Below, one piece after another: positions 8,296 to 14,801 of a DNA stretch of 30,951 bases; position 1 is the stretch's first letter; each line of letters starts with the position of its first letter. The translations under genes and the position numbers were made by a program. The stretch is from CALXSC01 sp035470525 (GTDB lineage Bacteria > Pseudomonadota > Alphaproteobacteria > Rickettsiales > UBA1997): contig DATIQT010000110.1 of the NCBI GenBank assembly GCA_035470525.1, positions 1-30,951 of the forward strand, written 5' to 3'. The notes beneath the pieces were generated by a model that was not told the DNA's origin, ran no database searches, and saw nothing but the letters and a program-made list of their open reading frames with translations.

Positions 8296-8478
8296 TTAAA
8301 GATAAATTTCTTTCATTGCACCGATCCAACATTCTATTTCAATTTTCTTTCCTTCTACTTGTCCTTTAACAACATCAAAACCAATACATCTTTTTTCAAA
8401 TAAAATCGCTTTATAATTGTCTTTAGATTTTTTTATTATTTGGAAGTAATGATGTTGTAAGTTTACGAATTTAACCAT
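8296..8478 (-). CDS. Hypothetical 60-aa protein
   Basis: Not recognised. A 60-aa polypeptide of ordinary composition, with aromatic and charged residues well mixed (FEKRCIGFDVVKGQ, IEIECWIGAMKEIYL), no membrane segment and no signal peptide. An AAAAAGG ribosome-site-like sequence lies upstream. Its 5' flank contains a ~110-bp leader that is repeated in front of the DUF3489 gene, suggesting that the two are regulated alike or arose by duplication of an upstream region. The last residues look like a beta hairpin, but no family can be named. I judge it a real small gene because of the shared leader and the convergent terminator. Confidence 0.55.
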   Translation of the reverse strand: MVKFVNLQHHYFQIIKKSKDNYKAILFEKRCIGFDVVKGQVEGKKIEIECWIGAMKEIYL

Positions 8479-8507
8479 TTTTATACCTTTTTAATTTTTA
8501 ATATTAA

Positions 8508-8617
8508 TTTAATAATTTATAAATACTTACGGAGTATTATTATTACAGCTTCGGAAGTGTTTGTATAATACCTTGCAGCTATTCATTAGTCCAGTCATTT
8601 CTGCATTTATTTCGCTT
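8508..8617 (-). repeat. Duplicated leader, copy 1 (before the 60-aa gene)
   Basis: About 110 bases that match 9452-9562 in the same orientation at roughly nine positions in ten, with one single-base length difference. Both copies lie just upstream of a minus-strand gene. Each contains the 23-codon reading frame starting ATGACTGGACTAATG (8527-8598 here), the cttcggaag stretch and the AT-rich taatttataaatact block. The base differences inside the small frame change amino acids and none is silent, which favours conservation of DNA or RNA rather than a peptide. The surrounding gap 8479-8845 holds no other gene I can support. Confidence 0.85.
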
Positions 8618-8776
8618 TTATTCCACTTTTTATTTATAGCTTTTAACACTAGATAAATAAAGAACAGACCGATATTTACAAAAAATTAAACAGAAATTTA
8701 AACAAAAATAATTTATTTTTTTACACAAAATCTTCACTTTTTATCTTAAAATTTAACAAATATTTGCGGAACTATT

Positions 8777-8800
8777 AAAAAAACACCGCCAAAGCGGTGC
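8777..8800 (-). terminator. Terminator of the DUF3489 gene (minus strand)
   Basis: A 6-bp GC-rich stem (8784-8789 with 8794-8799) with a 4-base loop is followed, on the minus strand, by seven T (8783 down to 8777). It lies 46 bases past the stop of the DUF3489 gene, so that gene and the downstream 60-aa gene are separate transcripts. Confidence 0.8.
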
Positions 8801-8845
8801 TTAAATTCAAGAGTTTTGTGATCAAAAGCTGATAACAAACTATAA

Positions 8846-9424
8846 TTATTGATTAGATAAATTATTCAATAAGTCATTAAATAAATTAAATTCACAATCC
8901 TTTATAAAGTATCTAGTCTCTTTATAAAATGATTTATTATTTAAATCCAAATTTGGTTTTATAACATTGATTGTTATTAAACAGAATTGTTGCTCTTTTT
9001 GAAGATTTGATATAGTTCCTCTTATGGAAGCTTTCTTCCAATTTAGTTCTTTTTCTAATTCTTCCATAGTAGCACCAAAGGGTCTTGCCAATAATTCATA
9101 AAGAGAGATGTTCTTTTTTACTTTTTTATTATTTGTTTCTTGTGAGGTGTTTATAGTATCAAGATTTTCATTTGTGTTGTTATTATCATTACCATAGTCA
9201 TCGTCAGTGATCACAATATTGCTATTTGCTTCATTGTTCTCATTAACTTCATTATTATTGTTGATGATTTGATCACTAGAAATAGTCTCAATTACTTCTT
9301 CTTTGTTTTCTTCAACTTCTTTGATTATTTCATTTTGCTTTTTTACAAAATTTGGATTACCTCTTTTCTTTTTTGATGATTCAGATTTTAGATTATTTAA
9401 AGTTTTCTTTTTATTATTAGCCAT
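8846..9424 (-). CDS. DUF3489-domain protein
   Basis: A 192-aa protein. The DUF3489 winged-helix-like domain is seen at about residues 105-145: ISLYELLARPFGATMEELEK then LNWKKASIRGTISNLQKEQQ, matching the family pattern of L-x-x-LLxRP-x-GAT-x-x-EL then W-x-x-x-SVRG-x-(I/L). About 60 residues between the basic N-terminus (KKKTLNNLKSESSKKKRGNP) and the domain are Asn/Glu-rich and low in complexity. The extra C-terminal 45 residues are unusual. DUF3489 genes commonly sit beside a large serine recombinase and a DUF2924 gene in Alphaproteobacteria; the role is unknown, possibly DNA binding or control of recombination. A copy of the repeated leader lies immediately before it. Confidence 0.85.
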   Translation of the reverse strand: MANNKKKTLNNLKSESSKKKRGNPNFVKKQNEIIKEVEENKEEVIETISSDQIINNNNEVNENNEANSNIVITDDDYGNDNNNTNENLDTINTSQETNNKKVKKNISLYELLARPFGATMEELEKELNWKKASIRGTISNLQKEQQFCLITINVIKPNLDLNNKSFYKETRYFIKDCEFNLFNDLLNNLSNQ

Positions 9425-9451
9425 ATTTTTTCCTATAATTTATTTTTAATA

Positions 9452-9562
9452 TTTAATAATTTATAAATACTTACGAAGTATTAATATTATTGCTTCGGAA
9501 GTGTTTGTATGGTACATTCCGTTTATTCATTAGTCCAGTCATTTCAGTATTTTATTTCGCTT
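9452..9562 (-). repeat. Duplicated leader, copy 2 (before the DUF3489 gene)
   Basis: The partner of 8508-8617, same orientation relative to its gene. The small frame (9471-9542) again has 23 codons starting MTGLMN and containing YKHFRS. A one-base difference upstream breaks the longer reading frame that copy 1 could have (8527-8649). The rest of the gap 9563-9700 contains tandem tttattcaaa-type repeats and no gene. Confidence 0.85.
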
Positions 9563-9700
9563 ATTTTGTTTGACTATTTGTGTGAGTGTTTTGGAGAGTA
9601 GAAAGCTATTTATAACTTAAATTTAGCAAATTAATTTGATATTTATTCAAATATTTATTCAAAATAATTGAATGTTTATTCAAATTATTTGAAGATTTAA

Positions 9701-11989
9701 TCAAATAAATCCCAATCTTTTTCTCTGATCATCCCAACTTAAATTGGCTTTTAAACTTGTTCTTATATCTTTTAAAGAAAGTCCTAATGGACATTTATTC
9801 ATTAATATTGCCTTTTTTATATCTGGAGCAAGGAATGTAAGATTTAATATTCTACAGATATAAGAGTTTTGTTTATGCTCTCGTTTAGCAATAGTACTGA
9901 CAGTTATACTGTAATTATTACTACTTTCTAATTCTTTTTTCCATTGCTCTGCTTGTATAAGAGCATTTACTATAGCATCATCTCTATAATTATTTGAAAC
10001 AGATTTTTTATTTAATGTATTTTTGATTATTATATCTGTTCCATTTGGTGTGGTTATAAAGGATCTGCTGGCTTTATATTTTAATTGTATAGGAATGTTA
10101 ACTTCTATATTGGAATTGGAATCAGAGCTGGAGCTGGTGTTTTTATTATTATTAGCATTTGGATTATCTTTTAGATTAGTATTTAATCTAACATTTGGAT
10201 TAATACTAAAATCACTATCAAATATTCTTATGAATCCATACTTATTGAATATAACCTTAATATTGTCATTTGATATGATTATTTCTTTAATAAGTATATT
10301 TATTATTTCAATTTGCTCTCTAATTGGTAATTCTTCCCAAACAGATTCAATATTTTTTAAATGATTTATTATAGTTTGAGAGTTTATTTCTTGTGAATTT
10401 ATCATTGTTTTATCAACTGAGTTATTATTTTGTTGATTTATTGAGTTTTTGTTTATTTGGTTTTCACTTATTATAGCTTTATCTTTTTCTTCATTTTCAA
10501 CCTCATCTTTTTTATTCATTGTGGCATCTATTATCTTCTGTATTATATTTGGAGTCCTTATTATAGAATAAATCTGATTAAGTACTATATTCTCAATTTG
10601 TTCTGCTGGAATTGATTTTAATTTGCATCCTTCTCCTGTAGTTTCATTTAAAGTATGTTTTAATGATTTATTTGATTTGTAGTATCTGTAAGCTATACCA
10701 TTTTTCTTTATGGTGTAAGTTGGTGTTAGAATTGAATTACAGCAACTACATCTCATTAATCCCTTTAGAAGATAAGGCATTTTTGTGTTTAACTTGGGAG
10801 TATGAATGATTTTGTGTTCTATTGTACCTCTGTTATTGATGGTTATGGTTTTATTTATGTTATTGTTGTTATTGTCGTTATTATTGCTATTATTGTAATT
10901 ATTACCATTATCATACATTTTAATATTTAAATTCATTTTAAATATTTCTTGGACTTTATTAAATGTGTCATCATCTATTATAGCTTCATGTATACCTTGA
11001 TAGATACTATTTGTGTTTTTATTCTCTATTAAACCATTATATATTTTATTTTTTAGAATTTCATAAAGATAAGTTTTATTAAATCGTTTATTACCAATAT
11101 TATTATTTGGATTTTTCTTTGAAACTCTGGATTTGGTTTTTAATACTTCTTTAAATGTATTGAGTGGATCAGAGGGATTATTTAATACTTTTAAAGTCTC
11201 ACTTATACTTCTTGTTCTAATAAAGGTATTAAAGATTAATTTTACTTTTTTACTTTCTTCTTCATTTATGATTAATTTCTTTTCAATAATATCATAACCC
11301 AAAGGAACTGCACCTCCTGTCCACATACCTTTACTCTTCTGCATTCTGATTTTATCTCTTATTCTATCTCCTGTCATTTCTCTTTCAAACTGAGCAAAAG
11401 ATAATAGAATGTTAAGCATAAGCTTTCCCATACTATCATTTGTATTAAAGTTCTGGGTAACAGATATAAAAGAAGTGCTATTCTTATTGAATATATCAAC
11501 AAGCTTGCTAAAGTCCATTAGACTTCTACTAAGTCTATCTATTTTATATACAACAACCATATCAATAAGATTGTTTTCTATATCCTTTATAAGTTCTTTT
11601 AATGCTGGTCTTTCAAGATTACCACCACTATATCCTCCATCATCATATCTCTTGGGAACACAAATGGTATTACTTCTATCATTACCATTGTTCTTATTAC
11701 CAATATTATCTTTATCATTTTTTACTTCAGTTGCAAGAACCCAACCTTCAAGCTTTTGAGATTCAATGTATTTTCTGCAACTATCGTATTGATTATCAAG
11801 AGAGTTATATTCAAGTTCAAGACCCTCTTCGCATGATTTACGAGTATAAATAGCGCAGCGGATTTGAGGTTTAGATGTTGGTGTGGCATTGTTTAGATTG
11901 TTTGGATTACTCAAATTTTTTATAGTGTTTGGATTATTTAATCTATTTAAATTATTTGAATTGTTTATTGAATTTGAGTTACTTTTCAT
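9701..11989 (-). CDS. Large serine recombinase (resolvase/invertase family)
   Basis: A 762-aa protein. The resolvase catalytic domain begins with CAIYTRKSCEEG (nucleophile Ser52). The conserved block IDRLSRSLMDFSKLVDIF, the SFAQFEREMTGDRIRDK helix and the recombinase domain (GYDIIEKKLIINEEESKKV) follow, then a zinc-ribbon region near residue 410 (LMRCSCCNSIL) and a long C-terminal part. Such enzymes cut and exchange DNA via a phosphoserine link and integrate or invert DNA. The usual length is 500-560 aa; the excess is from Asn-rich tracts at the N-terminus (residues 4-36) and near residue 360. The C-terminus has an extra HTH-like end found in the alphaproteobacterial type linked to DUF2924/DUF3489. 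The start overlaps the DUF2924 stop by 4 bases (ATGA). Confidence 0.93.
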   Translation of the reverse strand: MKSNSNSINNSNNLNRLNNPNTIKNLSNPNNLNNATPTSKPQIRCAIYTRKSCEEGLELEYNSLDNQYDSCRKYIESQKLEGWVLATEVKNDKDNIGNKNNGNDRSNTICVPKRYDDGGYSGGNLERPALKELIKDIENNLIDMVVVYKIDRLSRSLMDFSKLVDIFNKNSTSFISVTQNFNTNDSMGKLMLNILLSFAQFEREMTGDRIRDKIRMQKSKGMWTGGAVPLGYDIIEKKLIINEEESKKVKLIFNTFIRTRSISETLKVLNNPSDPLNTFKEVLKTKSRVSKKNPNNNIGNKRFNKTYLYEILKNKIYNGLIENKNTNSIYQGIHEAIIDDDTFNKVQEIFKMNLNIKMYDNGNNYNNSNNNDNNNNNINKTITINNRGTIEHKIIHTPKLNTKMPYLLKGLMRCSCCNSILTPTYTIKKNGIAYRYYKSNKSLKHTLNETTGEGCKLKSIPAEQIENIVLNQIYSIIRTPNIIQKIIDATMNKKDEVENEEKDKAIISENQINKNSINQQNNNSVDKTMINSQEINSQTIINHLKNIESVWEELPIREQIEIINILIKEIIISNDNIKVIFNKYGFIRIFDSDFSINPNVRLNTNLKDNPNANNNKNTSSSSDSNSNIEVNIPIQLKYKASRSFITTPNGTDIIIKNTLNKKSVSNNYRDDAIVNALIQAEQWKKELESSNNYSITVSTIAKREHKQNSYICRILNLTFLAPDIKKAILMNKCPLGLSLKDIRTSLKANLSWDDQRKRLGFI

Positions 11990-12699
11990 ACAGCTACCAT
12001 TTGTTTATTGTTATTATTGTCATTATTATCATTTATTGATAAGAAGTTATTGCTGGTCCTTCTCTTTAACTTAAAGAAGTTATAACCATTCCATTTCGTT
12101 CCCGTGATGTCTGTAGCTATTGCAGTAAGACTGTTATAGATTTTTTGATTATAAGAGAATTTATTGTCCGGTAATACTTTAACAATGTATTCTTGATTTC
12201 CACGATATGTGGTTATTGTAGAACCTATTGTGATTGGTGGATTTAAGTCTTGGGTGTTTGGGATTTTATCTGTGTATTTTGTTTCATTACCTACGATTTT
12301 TTTTCTACTATTATCTATTGTAATTCTTTCAGTTTGATTTAATCTCTGTTTAGTGATTTTAATTAATTCTTCAATTTCTTCTTCGCTTGTATTACTCATA
12401 CCGTAAAGAACTTGTATTTTATATGATAATACTTTGATAAGATAACCTTTTTTAAATTTAATGTCTTTTATATCTAGGTTGTTTGTTTTAAATAACTCTT
12501 TGTATTTTTCTTTTAATTCTATAAGAGAGAGTTTTTGAAGATTTAAAATTTGTGTATTTACAAATTGAACTTGAAATGAATTGTCACTGTTTAATTCATT
12601 AGCTGAATTATCAATTTGTTTATTAGTTGACCTATTAGCTTTTATAGAATTGTTATTGCTACCAGTATTATTATTTATTGTTTCTTGTTTTAAATACAT
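11986..12699 (-). CDS. DUF2924-domain protein
   Basis: A 237-aa protein. The N-terminal half is Asn/Ser-rich and low in complexity (to about residue 45), followed by a helical part (LKEKYKELFKTNNLDI). The C-terminal DUF2924 core (about residues 160-215) shows GSTITTYRGNQEYIVKVLPD, YNSLTAIATDITGTKWNGYN and FKLKRR, which match the family motif of a beta hairpin, an SL-x-x-IA-x-x-ITGT-x-W-x-G loop and F-x-L. Its role is unknown. It is translated just upstream of, and coupled to, the recombinase. Ribosome site AAGGAGA lies in the end of the preceding gene, spaced about 8 bases. Confidence 0.92.
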   Translation of the reverse strand: MYLKQETINNNTGSNNNSIKANRSTNKQIDNSANELNSDNSFQVQFVNTQILNLQKLSLIELKEKYKELFKTNNLDIKDIKFKKGYLIKVLSYKIQVLYGMSNTSEEEIEELIKITKQRLNQTERITIDNSRKKIVGNETKYTDKIPNTQDLNPPITIGSTITTYRGNQEYIVKVLPDNKFSYNQKIYNSLTAIATDITGTKWNGYNFFKLKRRTSNNFLSINDNNDNNNNKQMVAV

Positions 12700-12701
12700 A
12701 A

Positions 12702-13028
12702 TTATAAATCTCCTTTATTATCAAAGTCATGAAAGCTTTTATTACAAAAATCATCATGATCAGCTTGCTCAATTTCCATTGTGTGTTGATGTAGCTTGGG
12801 TGTTTCGTTTAGTCCAGTCATTTCTGAAATATCAAAGACATTTGAAATGGTTGGTTCATTTAACCTTAATAACTCTTTTGATTTTAGTCTGAGTATAGCT
12901 GAAGATATATAATCAACAATTATATCAAGATATTTAGATTCGTCATTATTATCAATAATGTCATCATTGGCAGTACAATCATTATTATTGTCATTATCAA
13001 TTAACTTCTTATCAACCATAAAATGCAT
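12702..13028 (-). CDS. Hypothetical 108-aa protein, first gene of the recombinase operon
   Basis: Not recognised. The first about 30 residues are Asp/Asn-rich repeats; the rest holds a helical region (YLDIIVDYISSAILRLKSKELL) and the block EMTGLNETPKLHQH, then an acidic, Asp/His-rich end. The stop lies 2 bases before the DUF2924 start, and its 3' part carries that gene's ribosome site, so it is the first gene of a three-gene operon. The EMTGL block contains an 18-base string also found in leader copy 1 and nearly so in copy 2. ATG 13019 is an alternative start. It might be a small regulator of the recombinase, but no domain supports that. Confidence 0.65.
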   Translation of the reverse strand: MHFMVDKKLIDNDNNNDCTANDDIIDNNDESKYLDIIVDYISSAILRLKSKELLRLNEPTISNVFDISEMTGLNETPKLHQHTMEIEQADHDDFCNKSFHDFDNKGDL

Positions 13029-13505
13029 AAATTATTAAACTATATATTCTATACAAACAAGATTAAAAAGTGTTACCCTAAAAGTTAAAAAAAATTAAAA
13101 AAGATAAAGAGTTAAAAAAAGTAAAAATTGAAAACTAAAAAGTATAAATTCAAAAAAGACAATTTAGAAAAACCGAACACAATCCTAAGAGAAACAGAGA
13201 CAAGTTAGAAAAAATAGTGAATTGAATATTTACAATACTTTGTTTCAATTTCTCTAACTTTGAAGTACGATAGAAATGCTATAGCATAGGTTTTTTAGTC
13301 TATCGTATTTCTAACTTGTCTCCAAAAACAATCAAATGTTTGCGAGTACGATAGATGGAGAAAAATGCCATATTTTTGATAAAAATGAGAAAAAATAAGA
13401 AAAATAATTGAGTTTTTTGAAAAATGTAAAATACGATGAAAGGCAGAAATACAGGGACTAAAATGGTATAGAGAAAAGTTAGAAATACGATAGGGATTTT
13501 TAAAA
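13029..13505. repeat. AT-rich intergenic region with nested inverted repeats
   Basis: No gene is supported in this 477-base stretch. It contains a 15-bp inverted repeat (13197-13211 with 13308-13322) enclosing a second 8-bp pair (13266-13273 with 13300-13307). A 16-base string at 13300-13315 returns inverted at 13478-13493. The motif tacgatag also occurs at 13347-13354. This zone lies at the 3' side of tRNA-Tyr and before the recombinase operon. Confidence 0.75.
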
Positions 13506-13591
13506 TGGTGGAGAGAGAAGGATTTGAACCTTCGAACACTTGCGTGGGCAGATTTACAGTCTGCTGCCATTGACCACTCGGCCACCTCTCC
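13506..13591 (-). tRNA. tRNA-Tyr (GTA anticodon)
   Basis: The minus strand has a 7-bp acceptor stem (GGAGAGG with TCTCTCC), encoded CCA (13506-13508), anticodon stem CAGA/TCTG with loop CTGTAAA, and anticodon GTA. The variable arm is long (class II) as expected for bacterial tRNA-Tyr, and the T arm is GAAGGTTCAAATCCTTC. The apparent protein frames over this locus are shadows. Confidence 0.97.
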
Positions 13592-13713
13592 TCGCTTCCT
13601 ATTATAATAATCATATTTTTTATAGTCAATCAAAAAAATAAATTTTGTACATACTTATATCATTTAGCACAAAATCAATAGTAAAATAAACCATCACTTT
13701 TATTATTAAAATA

Positions 13714-13971
13714 GTGATTTTATTAATAAAATATTTAGGATTTATTGGAATTTATAATAAAATTTCTAAGATAAATAATAGACTTGGTGCTATTATTAAT
13801 TTATCAATTAATTCTTGTCTCAGATATAAAGTAGCTAAAAGGATTGATGAAAAAATAGATGATGGAATTTACAACAAAGGCGCATTTAGAAGTTATGGAA
13901 CAAGCACTTCTGACCCTTATGTCTTAACAACTGATGGTAAATGTAGTAAAAATAATTATAGAATAAATTAA
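13714..13971 (+). CDS. Doubtful 85-aa hypothetical protein
   Basis: Not recognised. A GTG-started frame without an upstream ATG; the in-frame stop lies about nine codons upstream. The C-terminal half (KRIDEKIDDGIYNKGAFRSY and TSTSDPYVLTTDGKC) has protein-like composition and could be the end of a decayed gene, while the N-terminus is AT-driven hydrophobic. A small imperfect hairpin (13693-13698 with 13713-13718) covers the start. No clear ribosome site. Uncertain. Confidence 0.3.
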   Translation: MILLIKYLGFIGIYNKISKINNRLGAIINLSINSCLRYKVAKRIDEKIDDGIYNKGAFRSYGTSTSDPYVLTTDGKCSKNNYRIN

Positions 13972-13981
13972 TTTATTTCTA

Positions 13982-14009
13982 TTGACAAAAAATTTTATTT
14001 TTATATAAC
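13982..14009 (+). promoter_or_regulatory. Sigma70-type promoter for the lipoprotein gene
   Basis: TTGACA (13982-13987) and TATAAC (14004-14009) are separated by 16 bases, one of the best -35/-10 pairs in the window. Transcription would start near 14016, about 24 bases before the lipoprotein start codon. Confidence 0.65.
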
Positions 14010-14039
14010 CGAGCAATTTTAACAATAATTAATTAAAAA

Positions 14040-14462
14040 ATGAAAAAATATATCTATATATTAATCAGTTTGTGTTTTCTCGTATCTTGTGCTAGTAAAC
14101 ATCTTGGAGAAAATTTTACCAAAGCTGAAGAACCAAATGAAAATCAAGTACTAATTTATTTTTATAGACCTCAAGAAGCTATTGGTGCCATTGTTTATTA
14201 TACTATTAAAGAAAATAATAAACATGTAGTAACTATGTATAATGGAGGTTATTATCCTTATTATACTACAGAAGGGACAAAAACATTTAGTGCTACAACT
14301 GAATTTAAAAAATCTATAACTATAGATACTAAAAACGGAGAAACATATTTTGTAAAAGAAGGTATAGGAATTGGTGTTTTTATAGGACATCCAAAATTTA
14401 CATTAGTTAATGATAATACAGTAGCTCTCTCTGAAATTGAAGAATGTAGAATGTTAAAATAA
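14040..14462 (+). CDS. Small lipoprotein, DUF2846-like
   Basis: A 140-aa protein with a lipoprotein signal: KKYI then a hydrophobic core and lipobox LVSC (Cys17). The mature part has VLIYFYRPQEAIGA (about residues 37-50), which is the conserved opening of DUF2846 lipoproteins, then a beta-rich region with NGGYYPYYTTEGTKTF that fits the family's domain containing a Tyr/Phe-Pro-Gly turn. Probably exported and anchored to the outer or inner membrane; function unknown. A good promoter is upstream, and a mobile-looking repeat starts one base after the stop codon. Confidence 0.8.
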   Translation: MKKYIYILISLCFLVSCASKHLGENFTKAEEPNENQVLIYFYRPQEAIGAIVYYTIKENNKHVVTMYNGGYYPYYTTEGTKTFSATTEFKKSITIDTKNGETYFVKEGIGIGVFIGHPKFTLVNDNTVALSEIEECRMLK

Positions 14463-14734
14463 TAGACCTTCTGCAAATAAAATTTTTCCTCAAAAAATAA
14501 TTTCTACAAAAAAGACAAGGATATTTCAAAGTATTTAATAGAAATAGTATACTTATACATTTCGTTGTTAAATACTTTGAAATTCCGAGGGTGTAGTTTT
14601 TCCCGCGAGGAACGAGCGGTTGGAAACAAGCATTTGAAGTAGAAATTAAAATTTTGAGGAAAATTATTTTAAAATTATAATTTGATTTACTGCTAAGTAT
14701 TGAAATTGTTCAAATTTTATTTGCAGGAGGTCTA
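14463..14734. mobile_element. TA-flanked inverted-repeat element, copy A (MITE-like)
   Basis: A 272-base element including the flanking TA on each side. Ends are inverted: gacctYctgcaaataaaattt at the left and its complement at the right. Inside are further inverted pairs: cctcaaaaaataatttctac with gtagaaattaaaattttgagg, and caaagtatttaa with ttaaatactttg. A GC-rich core (ccgcgaggaacgagcgg) lies between. It has no reading frame of note and is repeated at 20537-20722 and, inverted, from 30817. TA flanks suggest transposition by an IS630/mariner-like enzyme encoded elsewhere (inference). Confidence 0.85.
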
Positions 14735-14754
14735 ATATTTATTAGATATAAAAT

Positions 14755-14780
14755 AAAAACCCACTAATTGATGGGTTTTT
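14755..14780 (-). terminator. Terminator of enolase (minus strand)
   Basis: A 9-bp stem (14755-14763 with 14772-14780) with an 8-base loop; on the minus strand it ends in a T-rich run. It lies about 20 bases past the enolase stop. Confidence 0.82.
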
Positions 14781-14801
14781 ATTTTATTTAAATACAAAAA
14801 A

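Noticed and set aside
8527..8649. A 40-aa small gene in leader copy 1 (GTG start)
   Set aside because: The upstream part is not kept in copy 2 because of a one-base difference, and the shared 23 codons differ only by amino-acid-changing substitutions, which argues against a protein.
10023..12074. Plus-strand frames opposite the recombinase and DUF2924 genes
   Set aside because: Antisense shadows of real genes; composition is Leu/Ile/Phe-heavy as expected from Asn/Lys-rich sense codons.
13295..13633. Two overlapping minus-strand frames of about 110 aa over the tRNA region
   Set aside because: They run through the tRNA-Tyr gene and the repeat zone; the sequence there is explained by the tRNA.
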